Positions 17,623 to 26,236 of a stretch of DNA of 64,000 nt are shown here, one piece after another. The position numbers and the translations under genes were made by a program. The DNA lies in assembly GCA_958452575.1 (NCBI GenBank), contig CAUDUM010000005.1, positions 1 through 64,000 on the forward strand, written 5' to 3'. A model generated the notes under the pieces. That model was not told the origin of the DNA and ran no database searches. It was given only the letters and a program-made list of their open reading frames with translations. Every line of letters starts with the position of its first letter. Within the stretch, counting starts at the first letter, position 1. This DNA comes from an uncultured Eggerthellaceae bacterium (GTDB lineage Bacteria; Actinomycetota; Coriobacteriia; Coriobacteriales; Eggerthellaceae).

Positions 17623-18885
17623 TTACTCCACGTCGCCGGCTGTGCGGCTGGCGGTTTTCTCCCCGCGCCACCAGATCACGTAGACGATCACGCCGATGGC
17701 GAGGATGGGCAAGCCCGAGAAGAACATAGCCTCAAAGCCGAATCCCGCCGAGACAGCGCCGCCGATGATAGGGCCGATGGCGTAGCCGATGTCGGTGCCC
17801 AGCAGGTACGTGGACATCGCCACGCCCGAGCGCTCCGACGGTTCGAGCTGGCCGCATTTGGCCTGGATCGACGGCGTGACGGTGCCGCTGCCGAGCGCCT
17901 TGCACGCCGCCGCGACCAGGAACAGCCACAGATGCTGCGACAGCGCGATCAGCACGACCGCCAGCACCTCGAAGACGACCGACGGGGAGAACACCGCCGA
18001 AAGCCCGCGCTTGTCGGCCAGTTTGCCGGCGAACGGGCGGGTGAAGAACAACGTGATCGAGTTGACCACGAAGAACAGCGAGATGCCCGCCACGCCGCGC
18101 GCATCGCCCACCATGACGATGTAGGTTGAGATGATGCCCCAGATGGTCAGGTAGCAGCACGCGGCGAACGCAAGCGGCAGGCACTTGACGCTGACGAATG
18201 CGTTGACGGTGTCGTAGAGGCGGCCCTTGCCGCTTGACTGGGTGCTGCGGAAGGCAGTACCTGTTGCGGCGGATTCGCGCGTTGTCGGCAGTTTGTCGGA
18301 AGGCAGCATCAATCCCAGCACCAGAGTGCAGGAGGCGATGGCGGCTCCGATGAGGAACATCGGCAGGAACCCGAACGCGCTGCTCACGGCAACGCCGAGC
18401 GCCGGCCCGAGCGCGTTCGCGAACACGTACGACGTGCCGAACCATCCCATGCCCTCGCTGCGGCGCTCCTCCGGCAGGATGTCGATCGCCATCGCCGATA
18501 TGGCCGTGCCGAACAGCGCATAGAAGAAGCCGTGGACGACGCGCAACGCGATGAGCAGGGCGTAGTCGGTGGCGAATGCGTAACCGATCTGCGCCAAGCA
18601 TCCCACGACGACGGCCGTGAGCACGATGCGCTTGCGCCCCATGCGATCCGAGAGCGCGCCGCTGGCGGGCCGCGCGAACAGGGCCGCGAACGTGAACGCG
18701 CCCGCCACCACGCCTGCCATCACCAGCGTGTAGCCGAGTCCGGTAGCGTATTGGGCGATGACGGGCGTGATCATGTTGTAGGTGAACAGATCGAGCGTCT
18801 GGATGAGCGCGAGCAGGATGAAGCCCCGCGTCCAAAGACGAGGTTTGGCGGTTGCGGCCGATTCTTCCTTGCGTTGGGTTCCCAT
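17623..18885 (-). CDS. MFS transporter (drug/H+ antiporter-like)
   Basis: This 420-aa, 12-TM major facilitator has the first-loop motif GALSDRMGRKRIVL, a mirrored FAGKLADKRGLSAVF in the second half, and a Gly/Pro-rich fifth helix (GTSYVFANALGPALGVAVSS) resembling motif C of export-type carriers. This points to efflux, with unknown substrate. The start at 18885 (MGTQRKE) is favoured over 18933 because the extra residues are polar and without a ribosome site. The REP-like palindrome at 19064-19092 lies upstream. Confidence 0.82.
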   Translation of the reverse strand: MGTQRKEESAATAKPRLWTRGFILLALIQTLDLFTYNMITPVIAQYATGLGYTLVMAGVVAGAFTFAALFARPASGALSDRMGRKRIVLTAVVVGCLAQIGYAFATDYALLIALRVVHGFFYALFGTAISAMAIDILPEERRSEGMGWFGTSYVFANALGPALGVAVSSAFGFLPMFLIGAAIASCTLVLGLMLPSDKLPTTRESAATGTAFRSTQSSGKGRLYDTVNAFVSVKCLPLAFAACCYLTIWGIISTYIVMVGDARGVAGISLFFVVNSITLFFTRPFAGKLADKRGLSAVFSPSVVFEVLAVVLIALSQHLWLFLVAAACKALGSGTVTPSIQAKCGQLEPSERSGVAMSTYLLGTDIGYAIGPIIGGAVSAGFGFEAMFFSGLPILAIGVIVYVIWWRGEKTASRTAGDVE

Positions 18886-19063
18886 GTTTCCCCGATTACG
18901 GAAAGGGCAGCGCCGGATGACGCTGCCCTCCATTGTAGTTCACAGTTGCCGTACTGGTTGTCGCCAGGACGGGAGAAAACGGACGGGCCTTCTCTTTGTG
19001 CGGTTGAGCGCACGTGCGGAACCGCGGGCCCGAGGAGGCGTGGGCCGCGGCGCGTTATCCAAA

Positions 19064-19092
19064 TGTGACAGGGAGACCGTCCCCCTGCCACA
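19064..19092. repeat. Degenerate REP-like palindrome
   Basis: TGTGACAGGGAGACCG ... CCCTGCCACA resembles the three better-preserved copies at 21373-21504 and lies between two minus-strand genes. Confidence 0.5.
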
Positions 19093-19113
19093 CCCTGTCG
19101 CATTCCTGCCTCA

Positions 19114-20148
19114 TCAGTCGCCAAAGACGTGGCGTTGGCCGATGTAGTCTTTGGGCTTGCTGTTGCCGAACTCGGCGGCGGCTTGGGCGCGGCGGGCGCC
19201 GGCGGAGTTGGACTTGGCGGCGAACGTCTCGCAGAACCCCTTCAGTCCGATGAGCAGCTCCTCGAGCGAGCCCTGGTAGACGTCCTCCATGAACGTCTTG
19301 AACGCGCCGTACACCTGGTCCTTGTCGGAGATGCGCAGCTTGCGCGCGGTGACGGCCAGGTATCCGTGAAGCGCGGCGTTGAGGCGCTGAGAGCCGGGAT
19401 CGTCGGCGTAGAGGCGTTCGATCGGCGCCCAGTACAGGTTGTACAGGCGCGTCTGCTCGTCGTAGCCGGCGTTGACCAGCAGCAGGTTGCGGATGAGGTC
19501 GGCCGTGGTCAGCGGCATGCCCTTGGAGTTGAGGCTCTCGAAGATCAGCTGCGGGCGGTCGTCGCCGTCAAGCGACGCCGCGATGATCAGCAGCCGTTGG
19601 ATACCGTTCCAGATGGCCTGCGCATCGTCGGCGGTGAAGCCTGCGTCCATCTTGTCGCGGAACAGCCGGTAGTTGTTCGCGACGTTCTGGGACAGCTCCT
19701 CCTCGTCCTGGGGCAGCTCGGTGCCCTCCACCACGGCGCTCATCGTCTTGCGGTCGACGCGCGAGAGCACAAGCTTCAGCGCACCGTCGGCTGCATCGAC
19801 GTGCAGGTAGCGGCTCGTCAGCGTATCGGCGTCGACGCCCTCGAACACGGTGCCGGTGTCGCGCATCCAGTCGCGCAACGCGGTGATCAGGAGCGTCAGC
19901 GTCGCGGCGCGCTGCTGTCCGTCGATGATGTCCAGGCGGCGTGCCGCATCGTCGTTGCCGGGCTCGGTCGCATAGAGCACCGTGCCGATGAAATGCGCGC
20001 TGCCTACGCGTCCGGCGCGCTCGATGTCGGCCCAGAGCGTGTCGCACTGCGTATGGTCCCAGGCGTAGACGCGCTGGTAAACGGGGATGATCAGCTGGGT
20101 CGACGGCGCGCCCAGGAAATCGAGGAACATCTCTTGCTTCGTCAGCAT
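19114..20148 (-). CDS. DUF262 (GmrSD N-terminal-like) protein, downstream copy
   Basis: This 344-aa protein has the DUF262 hallmarks: IIPVYQRVYAWDHTQC near residue 20, IDGQQRAATLTLLI near 76, and LIFESLNSKGMPLTTADLIRNLLL near 210. Full GmrSD/DUF262 proteins often continue into a DUF1524 HNH nuclease domain; this one stops at about 344 residues and shows no HNH motif. It is encoded ten bases after its paralogue, whose stop codon overlaps the ribosome site GAGGTGAT, so the two are translationally coupled. DUF262 proteins occur in modification-dependent restriction and other defence loci; the role here is inferred. Confidence 0.8.
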   Translation of the reverse strand: MLTKQEMFLDFLGAPSTQLIIPVYQRVYAWDHTQCDTLWADIERAGRVGSAHFIGTVLYATEPGNDDAARRLDIIDGQQRAATLTLLITALRDWMRDTGTVFEGVDADTLTSRYLHVDAADGALKLVLSRVDRKTMSAVVEGTELPQDEEELSQNVANNYRLFRDKMDAGFTADDAQAIWNGIQRLLIIAASLDGDDRPQLIFESLNSKGMPLTTADLIRNLLLVNAGYDEQTRLYNLYWAPIERLYADDPGSQRLNAALHGYLAVTARKLRISDKDQVYGAFKTFMEDVYQGSLEELLIGLKGFCETFAAKSNSAGARRAQAAAEFGNSKPKDYIGQRHVFGD

Positions 20149-20158
20149 GCCTATCACC

Positions 20159-21244
20159 TCAGAGCGTTGCGTCGGTGGAATCCATCTTCGCGCGGAGCGA
20201 GTCCGCGTAAGCCTGGTTCGTGCTTTCCTTCTTGTTGTAGTGCGACACCAGCGTGGGGGCGCCGTTTTCGGCCCACTTGAACGCCGATTTGTACTTTTTG
20301 ACGGCGTGGTAGCGGTAGTTCTCGGCCCAGATCATGCAGAAGTTGCGCAGCTCGTGCAGCAGGCTTTCGGTCGTGCCGGTGAACTCGTCTTCCACGTACT
20401 GCTTGAACACGCTGTAGACCTCGTCGCGGCCACGGGCGCGCACCTTGCGGAAGCGCACCGAGAGCCATCCTTGGATGGCGTTGTCCAGGCGCAGCGAGCC
20501 GGGGTCGGGCTGGAACATGCCCTCGATGGGATCCCAGTACTCGTCGTACAGGCGCGTTTGCTCCTCGTGGGTTTGGGCGAGGAGCAGGTAGTTGCGCACC
20601 AGGTCGGCCGTGGTGAGCGGCTTGCCCTTGGAGTTGAGGCTCTCGAAGATCAGTTGCGCGTTGTCGCGGGCGCCCACCTCGGCGCTGATGACGAACAGCT
20701 TCTCGATGCCGCGCCACAGCGTCTGGGGGTCGAAGCCGTCCTCGTCCATGAGCGATTGGAAGAACGCCAGGTTGCGCTGGACGTTCTCGGAGGCGTTCTC
20801 GGGCAGGGGCGTGCCGTCGAGCACCGCCTGCAGCGTGGGGCCGTCGTTGCGCGACAGCACGAGCTTGCAAGGTGCGCCCGGCCCGTCGCCGACGCGCAGG
20901 TAGCGCGCGTCCAGGGCGGGGGCGTCGATGCCGCCGTCGAGCGTCCGTTCGCGATCCGCCAGGTGGCGGCGCAGCGCTTCGATCAGCAGCGTCATCGTGG
21001 TCAGGCGCTGCTGGCCGTCGATGACCGCCAGGCGCTGGCGTCCGTCGGCGTCGGGATCTTCGTGCGAGTACAGCAGCGTGCCGATGAAATGCGTCGTGTC
21101 GGCGCGGGCCGCGCGGTGCAGGTCGAGCCACAGCTCGCGGCACTGGCGCTCGCGCCATGAGTAGAGCCGCTGATAGGCGGGGATGACGAAGCGCGTGGCG
21201 GGCATCCCGAGCAGGTCGAGGAAGACGGTCTTCTCGGTTTGCAT
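20159..21244 (-). CDS. DUF262 (GmrSD N-terminal-like) protein, upstream copy
   Basis: This 361-aa paralogue of the next gene has FVIPAYQRLYSWRERQC near residue 20, VIDGQQRLTTMTLLI near 78 and LIFESLNSKGKPLTTADLVRNYLLL near 207. It too lacks a C-terminal HNH nuclease motif. It begins with ATG at 21244 after a strong GGAGGTGATCGC. A perfect ten-base-arm palindrome at 21319-21343 lies about 75 bases upstream and is a likely operator or promoter element for the pair. Two coupled single-domain copies suggest a heteromeric complex. Confidence 0.8.
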   Translation of the reverse strand: MQTEKTVFLDLLGMPATRFVIPAYQRLYSWRERQCRELWLDLHRAARADTTHFIGTLLYSHEDPDADGRQRLAVIDGQQRLTTMTLLIEALRRHLADRERTLDGGIDAPALDARYLRVGDGPGAPCKLVLSRNDGPTLQAVLDGTPLPENASENVQRNLAFFQSLMDEDGFDPQTLWRGIEKLFVISAEVGARDNAQLIFESLNSKGKPLTTADLVRNYLLLAQTHEEQTRLYDEYWDPIEGMFQPDPGSLRLDNAIQGWLSVRFRKVRARGRDEVYSVFKQYVEDEFTGTTESLLHELRNFCMIWAENYRYHAVKKYKSAFKWAENGAPTLVSHYNKKESTNQAYADSLRAKMDSTDATL

Positions 21245-21318
21245 GCGATCACCTCCGAAAACGGTCGATGCCTTGCTTTCGATGCCAGTATAGAATGCGG
21301 CAGATACGCGTGCTGAAC

Positions 21319-21343
21319 GTTATCGTACAATATGTACGATAAC
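21319..21343. promoter_or_regulatory. Palindromic operator upstream of the DUF262 pair
   Basis: GTTATCGTAC and GTACGATAAC are separated by AATAT. The half-site TGTACGATA recurs at 53938-53946 in the promoter of the small membrane peptide, hinting at a shared regulator. Confidence 0.5.
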
Positions 21344-21372
21344 TAGCGACCGGGTTCGCTACAGTGGCCGTA

Positions 21373-21504
21373 AGGTGACAGGGGACGGTCCTTCTGTCAC
21401 CTATGGATAATCCGCCGGCGTGACAGGGGACGGTCCTTCTGTCACGCACGGATAATCCACCTGCCCTTTTATCCAGATGTGACAGAAGGACCGTCCCCTG
21501 TCAC
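21373..21504. repeat. Cluster of three REP-like palindromes
   Basis: Two direct copies (21373-21402 and 21419-21446) of a roughly 28-base palindrome beginning GTGACAGGGGACGG and ending TTCTGTCAC are each followed by GGATAATCC. A third, inverted copy is at 21479-21504. Sequences of this form are associated in many bacteria with RAYT (Y1) transposases; none is encoded in this window. Confidence 0.7.
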
Positions 21505-21532
21505 GCTGTCGCGTTCGGGAGGCGAGGGTGAT

Positions 21533-22087
21533 ATGGAAGACGCGCGGTTCGAGAGGTGTGGCGAGGCGATCAGGCAGGCGCTGCTGCGTCTTTTGGTGGG
21601 CAAGCGCATCGAGGACGTGTCGATGTCGGAGCTGGCGCGCGAGGCGGGCGTCAGCCGTTCGACCCTCTACGCGCACTACGGCAACGTCCAGGACGTCTAT
21701 GCGGCGCTCGTCGTCGAGTTCCTCGGCGGGCTGCGCTCGCTCGAATCCCACCTGCACTGCAGCGATTGCGCGCGTCCCGGCAACCGCCCGTTCTGCGTGG
21801 CGTTGCGTGAGGCGGGGCCGTATGCGCCGGTCGTGCGCGACGAGCGGTTCCTGCCGCTGCTGTTCGCGCTGGTCGAGCAGGGCGCGTTTCCCAGCGGTGC
21901 GTCGAACATGTTCTCGGGGCTGGGCATGAGCCGCATACAGGCCGAGGCGCTCTACCGCTTCCAGATGAGCGGCTGCTACGCCGTCGCGCTCGCCGACGTT
22001 TCCGAAGGCGAATGGGATGTCGTCCAGCGCACCCTCGACGCGTTCATCCGCGGCGGCATCAACGCGGTCAGGGTTCCGCTGGGTTGA
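21533..22087 (+). CDS. TetR-family transcriptional regulator
   Basis: This 184-aa protein has an N-terminal TetR helix-turn-helix (IEDVSMSELAREAGVSRSTLYAHYGNVQDVYAALV, about 25-60) and a helical C-terminal ligand domain in which a short Cys-containing loop (HLHCSDCARPGNRPFC) could bind metal. The ATG at 21533 follows GGGAGGCGAGGGTGAT. No efflux or enzyme gene is adjacent on its strand, so the target is unclear. Confidence 0.8.
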   Translation: MEDARFERCGEAIRQALLRLLVGKRIEDVSMSELAREAGVSRSTLYAHYGNVQDVYAALVVEFLGGLRSLESHLHCSDCARPGNRPFCVALREAGPYAPVVRDERFLPLLFALVEQGAFPSGASNMFSGLGMSRIQAEALYRFQMSGCYAVALADVSEGEWDVVQRTLDAFIRGGINAVRVPLG

Positions 22088-22147
22088 CGCGACGGCTCGA
22101 TGCGGCGAGCGCGGATCAAAGTGCGACCAGGTGCGGAACGCATGTTG

Positions 22148-22335
22148 CCAGGCTTTTCGAGTTGGATGCCGATAATCTCGAAGAATGCGACAAGAGGCCC
22201 AATCTTGCCGCTCGTTATTCGGTCAAGTCCCTTCAAAGTGCCTGGATGATGGAAGAATGCGACATCGACGGCGTTCGGGATAACCATCGATGTCGCAATC
22301 TCCCCATAAAGTGGCATTCAACTCGAAAAGTCTGG
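22148..22335. repeat. 188-base element bounded by 23-base inverted repeats
   Basis: The ends at 22148-22170 and 22313-22335 are inverted copies differing at two positions, both of which would be G-U pairs in a plus-strand RNA. Inside are a perfect hairpin GCGACATCGA/TCGATGTCGC (22259-22296) and a repeated GAAGAATGCGAC (22180-22191 and 22252-22263). No ORF is present. It could be a MITE-like element or a structured RNA. Confidence 0.5.
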
Positions 22336-22375
22336 AGATGCAGGGCGTCTCTAGCCTGCGGGTTGGTTAAGCATG

Positions 22376-22489
22376 CGGATACGCCTCGCCTGCGGGCATG
22401 TTCCGCTTTCAGATTCGCCTCTTTTGCGAGTCGGTCTCGTTCAAGAGCGCACCCGTCTACGGATCCGCCTCGCCTGCGGACCTGTTCCG
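22376..22489. repeat. Two 30-base imperfect direct repeats
   Basis: CGGATnCGCCTCGCCTGCGG at 22376 and 22460 starts two 30-base copies with three mismatches and an 84-base period, in the noncoding stretch after the TetR gene. Confidence 0.5.
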
Positions 22490-22518
22490 ATCACAAATTC
22501 GTCTCGGCTGAACTTGCG

Positions 22519-22983
22519 CTACTTGTTGTCGTAATAGCCGCGCTCGAAGGCGGCGTCGCCCTTGCCGCATCCGCCCTGGTAGCAGGTGGGGATGAAGTCG
22601 AGCACCTTCTTGGAGATCTCGGGCTGGGTGCGCAGCTTCACCAGCATGTTGTACACGGCGGCGCCGTCGATCTCGACGATGCGCGGGTTCTTCGACTTCA
22701 TGGCGAAGTACACGTCGGCTGCCGAGAAGCCCTCCACGCGGATCGGGTCGGGGATCGCGTCGAAGAAGCGCGGTTTGGGCAGGTCGACGTAGGCGCAGAA
22801 CTCGCGGTAGATATCGTCGTTCTCGGGTGCGAACAGCGTTTTGCTGTAGTCGGGCCGATGCGACAGCGACGAGGTCTCCTCGGTGAGCTCGGCGTCCAGC
22901 TCCTCGAAGTACTTCTTGGCCGTGTAGCCGCGCTCGGCGGTGCCGGCGGCGATCATCTGCTGCTCGCGTTCGTAGGATCCCAT
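22519..22983 (-). CDS. 154-aa hypothetical protein
   Basis: This soluble protein starts MGSYEREQQMIAAG. It contains an acidic helical first half and a C-terminal segment with two close cysteines (PTCYQGGCGKGDAAF). The start at 22983 is set by a textbook AAAGGAG seven bases upstream. The reading frame remains open upstream into an ISLre2-derived segment, so a longer fused product from 23793 is also possible. Function unknown. Confidence 0.6.
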   Translation of the reverse strand: MGSYEREQQMIAAGTAERGYTAKKYFEELDAELTEETSSLSHRPDYSKTLFAPENDDIYREFCAYVDLPKPRFFDAIPDPIRVEGFSAADVYFAMKSKNPRIVEIDGAAVYNMLVKLRTQPEISKKVLDFIPTCYQGGCGKGDAAFERGYYDNK

Positions 22984-23793
22984 GACTGCTCCTTTCGACG
23001 GTTGGATCGGCGAGAGGGGGAAGCCATTCCCCGTCATGCCGCGCCGCTCCATGATCGAGCGGCAAAGTTCCTGGAAAAGCTCGATGTCCGCCTCGTCGAA
23101 CGCGATGACGCCGCGCATCGACGCGTGCGGGCGGTTCTGCTGGAAAACGTTCAGGCGCGCCTGCTCCGAGGTGCGTGCGAGCGACTGGCCGTGCTTGCGG
23201 CGCGCAGCCCTTCGGCGCGCCTTGCCTGCGGGGGTGGCGGAGGAGACGGCGGGGGATGCGGGAGCGGATGAGCTGGGAGATGCGGCGGAGGACGCGCCGT
23301 CGCTGCTCTCCTCGACCGCCTGGCGCAGCGCGCGCATCGCGGTCATCGCGCTCACTTGGGATCCGCCCTTGCGCGCGAGCAGGTGGGCCGCCGACGTGTA
23401 GGAAAGCTCGGCGCCCGCCTCGGCGAGGAACGACAGCGCTCCGGGCGAGATCTGACGGTTGCCGGGGATGCCGAGCGCTTCGGGGAGCGGCGCGTAGGTG
23501 CCGTCGGCGCCGCGGACGCGGTGCTGCGTGAACGTGACGTCGCCCACCTCGGTGATGAGGGTGCGGCGCCGTTTGTCGTGGATATGCTGGCCGGAGGGGA
23601 GGTCGGCGCACAGTTCGGCGTCGTAGCGTTCGAGCGCCGCCCCGATCGCCTGCGCCATCACGCCGTGCCCGCACGTTAGGGCGCGCTCCTCGAACTCCTC
23701 GAACGTGATGCCGTCGCGCGAGCTCAGGATGTCCCAGAAGATGTTCGCCAGGCTGTCAATCGCCGTCTGCATGTCGGGCGCGCGGTCGGGCAT
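22984..23793 (-). pseudogene. ISLre2-family transposase N-terminal fragment
   Basis: Residues 1-150 of this frame match the N-terminal domain of ISLre2 (UPF0236) transposases: TFEEFEERALTCG, RRTLITEVGDVTF, LPEALGIPGNRQISPGALS and ELSYTSAAHLL. The catalytic domain that should follow is missing. It is replaced by an Ala/Ser-rich, then Arg-rich linker (about 155-200) and a short segment that runs in frame into the 154-aa gene downstream. GGGAGGGGCC precedes the ATG at 23793, so it may still be translated. It is either a remnant or a domesticated DNA-binding domain. Confidence 0.5.
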
Positions 23794-23805
23794 GGCCCCT
23801 CCCAT

Positions 23806-24194
23806 CGATGATATGCGGATGGATTGTCATATGAGATCATATTCCGCCCGTGACATGCGGTTTGCAAGGGTCGAAGGGCCGGGCGGCGGCCTATTGCCGA
23901 CGTTCCCCCAAGATGTTACGTGCTGCGGCGCGCATTCCGTCCGACGGACGCTTAAAGCCCGATGACGCGAGTCGATCCGCACCATGCGCACCTGATCCCG
24001 CATCTCGCCCCGATCAACGCCGCGCGTCGAGCCGCAGCGCGATCGAGGCGGCATCGAATCCATCTTCGTCACCGCGACACTTTGTTCGCCCATACGCGCG
24101 GTCTGCGGTACAATAACCTTCGCGCCAAAATGCCGGTTCGGCATGCGCGTTATCAAGGGTATAAGTACTACGGGACATCCGGGGGTGCAGCACA
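23806..24194. promoter_or_regulatory. Divergent intergenic region upstream of trigger factor
   Basis: These 390 bases lie between the transposase-derived gene (minus strand) and trigger factor (plus strand). I see no ORF with coding character and no clear repeat. GCGGTACAATAACC at 24108-24121 offers a possible -10 (TACAAT) for the trigger factor transcript. Confidence 0.35.
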
Positions 24195-25547
24195 GTGCAG
24201 GTTAAAGACATCGTGCGCGAGGACGACGGCGACAGCCAGGAGCTCGTCTTGACGCTGGTCGCTTCGGCCGAGGAGGTCGACGCGGCGGCCGACAAGTTTT
24301 TCGCCGACATCGCCAAGCGCGATATTCCGGGCTTCCGCAAGGGCAAGGCCCCGCGCGAGGTCCTCGAGAAGCAGGTCGGCGGCCACGCCAACGCCATGGC
24401 GGGCGTCACCGAGCAGCTCGTCAACGATCTGGCGATGGCGGCCATCGACGGCGCCGACGTGATCTACATCGACGAGCCGAAGTTCAACGTCGACGAGACG
24501 GTCGAGCCGGGCAAGCCGTTCAGCTTCACGGTGTCGGGCAAGGTCGCCCCGGTCATGAAGCTGACGAGCTACGATCCGGTCGCCATTGAGATGCCCCCCG
24601 AGGAGGCCACCGAGGCCGAGATCGCCGAGCAGCTGGCCGAGCTGCAGGACTACTACCATCACTTCGAGGATATCGACGACCCCGACCATGAGGCCCAGAT
24701 GGGCGAGTACGTGCAGGTCGAGGTCACGGTGAGCACCAACGGCCACCTGGTGTCGGGCATGAACCAGACCCAGCGTCTGGTCGGTCTGGGCAAGGGCTCC
24801 ATGCCCCCGTCGTTCGACGAGCACCTGGTGGGCGCCAAGGTCGACGACACGCTCGAGTTCGACTTCGAGGCGTTCGACGAGGAGGGCAACCCCACGCTGG
24901 GCGACGGCAACCTGCACGCCAACGTCGTGGTCAAGGGCATCCGGCGCTACGTGGTCCCGCCCATCGACGACGAGCTGGCCGTCAAGGTGGGCTGCACCGA
25001 CGTCGAGGATCTGCGCAAGCAGATGCGCCAGGCCGTCGACATGCACAAGCGCGAGACGCTGCCCAAGCTCATGGTCGACCGCGCGGTCGACGCGATGCTC
25101 GAGCGCCTGGACGGCGAGGTGCCGGCCTACTACGTCGACTTCATCCGCGAGGACGTGGGCCGCGAGTTCATGCAGTCGCTGGACAAGCAGGGCATGAACC
25201 TGCAGCAGTGGATGCTCCAGAACAAGGTCGAGGGCGACAAGATGAAGGAGCAGGTGCAGACCGAGGCCGTGCGCCGCGCCAGCATCGACTGCGCCATGGA
25301 GGCGATGTTCACCGAGCTCGGCATGGAGATCACCGACGCGGACATCGACAAGATATTCGAGGGCGCCGACTCCGGCGAGAAGGGCCAGAAGCGCTCCGAC
25401 TGGGAGGACGCCAACCGCATGGCGAACATCCGCAAGATGTGCCGCCAGCGCAAGGTCACGTCGTGGCTGGTCGACAACGCCGTCGTCACCGTCGTGGACG
25501 ACGAGGGCAACGTGATCGAGGAAGCCTCCGACACGGCAGCCGAATAA
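24195..25547 (+). CDS. tig: Trigger factor, ribosome-associated chaperone/PPIase
   Basis: This 450-aa protein has an N-terminal ribosome-binding domain with the signature IPGFRKGKAPREVLEKQVG (about 43-62), a middle FKBP-like isomerase domain (about 150-250: YVQVEVTVS, LVGLGKGSMPPSFDEHLVGAK) and a long helical C-terminal chaperone domain (260-430). The start codon is GTG (24195) with GGGGGTGCAGCACA upstream. Length is normal for the family. It is followed by another folding factor (25610), and a C-domain-like chaperone is encoded convergently at 26885, so this is a small folding cluster. Confidence 0.92.
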   Translation: MQVKDIVREDDGDSQELVLTLVASAEEVDAAADKFFADIAKRDIPGFRKGKAPREVLEKQVGGHANAMAGVTEQLVNDLAMAAIDGADVIYIDEPKFNVDETVEPGKPFSFTVSGKVAPVMKLTSYDPVAIEMPPEEATEAEIAEQLAELQDYYHHFEDIDDPDHEAQMGEYVQVEVTVSTNGHLVSGMNQTQRLVGLGKGSMPPSFDEHLVGAKVDDTLEFDFEAFDEEGNPTLGDGNLHANVVVKGIRRYVVPPIDDELAVKVGCTDVEDLRKQMRQAVDMHKRETLPKLMVDRAVDAMLERLDGEVPAYYVDFIREDVGREFMQSLDKQGMNLQQWMLQNKVEGDKMKEQVQTEAVRRASIDCAMEAMFTELGMEITDADIDKIFEGADSGEKGQKRSDWEDANRMANIRKMCRQRKVTSWLVDNAVVTVVDDEGNVIEEASDTAAE

Positions 25548-25558
25548 GGTATCAGTCC

Positions 25559-25590
25559 CGCCCGCGCCATGCGGGCGGCGTGTTGTTTTA
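25559..25590 (+). terminator. Hairpin between tig and the FKBP gene
   Basis: CGCCCGC pairs with GCGGGCG; the following TGTTGTTTTA is a weak T-tract, so partial termination is likely. Confidence 0.55.
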
Positions 25591-25609
25591 GCAGATAGGA
25601 GCAAGACAA

Positions 25610-26137
25610 ATGAAGCTTGGTTCCACGGTAACCCTGACCTACACGGGCAAGCTCGACGACGGCACGGTGTTCGGCTTCGCCACCGCCGACAAGCCCATGA
25701 AGTTCCAGACGGGCATGGACATGGCCATCGACGGCTTCGAAGCCGCCATCCTGGAGATGAACGAGGTGGGCGAGAAGAAGACGTTCACCGTCAGCGAGTA
25801 CGACGCCTACGGCGAGTACCTGGACGACTTCGTCGCGCGCATCCCCATGGAGCAGATTCCCGTGCGCCACGAGCTGAAGGTCGGCAAGCGCATCTGGATG
25901 TCCAACAGCAAGGACGGCGACCCCACGCCCGCGACGATCATCGAGATCGACAAGGAGCAGGGCGAGGTCGTGTTCGATCTGAACCACCCGCTGGCCGGCA
26001 AGCAGCTGACCTTCGAGGTCGAGATCCTGGAGATCGAGGACGCCCCCGAGAACTTCGTGTCGGCCCGCGAGAAGGCCGAGCACCTCAAGGAGCAGGGCAA
26101 GCTCCTCGGCGGCGACCAGGGCGAAAGCTACCGATAA
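25610..26137 (+). CDS. FKBP-type peptidyl-prolyl isomerase, SlyD-like
   Basis: This 175-aa protein has the split FKBP fold of SlyD: an N-terminal strand pair (VTLTYTGKLDDGTVF), the turn FQTGMDMAIDGFEAAILEM, an inserted flap (about 75-125) and the closing FDLNHPLAGKQLTFEVEILEIE. It ends in a short charged tail without the His-rich metal tail of E. coli SlyD. It catalyses prolyl cis-trans isomerisation in the cytoplasm and probably has chaperone activity through the flap. It lies 62 bases after trigger factor. Confidence 0.88.
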   Translation: MKLGSTVTLTYTGKLDDGTVFGFATADKPMKFQTGMDMAIDGFEAAILEMNEVGEKKTFTVSEYDAYGEYLDDFVARIPMEQIPVRHELKVGKRIWMSNSKDGDPTPATIIEIDKEQGEVVFDLNHPLAGKQLTFEVEILEIEDAPENFVSAREKAEHLKEQGKLLGGDQGESYR

Positions 26138-26153
26138 GACGACGTGTGCAGGA

Positions 26154-26207
26154 AGGGTTCCAAGACAGGAACCCTCGATTGAAAAAGGGAGCTTCGGCTC
26201 CCTTTTT
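26154..26207 (+). terminator. Double hairpin terminator
   Basis: AGGGTTCC/GGAACCCT (26154-26175) is followed by a perfect AAAAAGGGAGC-TTCG-GCTCCCTTTTT (26182-26207). Confidence 0.88.
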
Positions 26208-26236
26208 CATTTTGGACAAGTCCGCTCTGCTACAGC

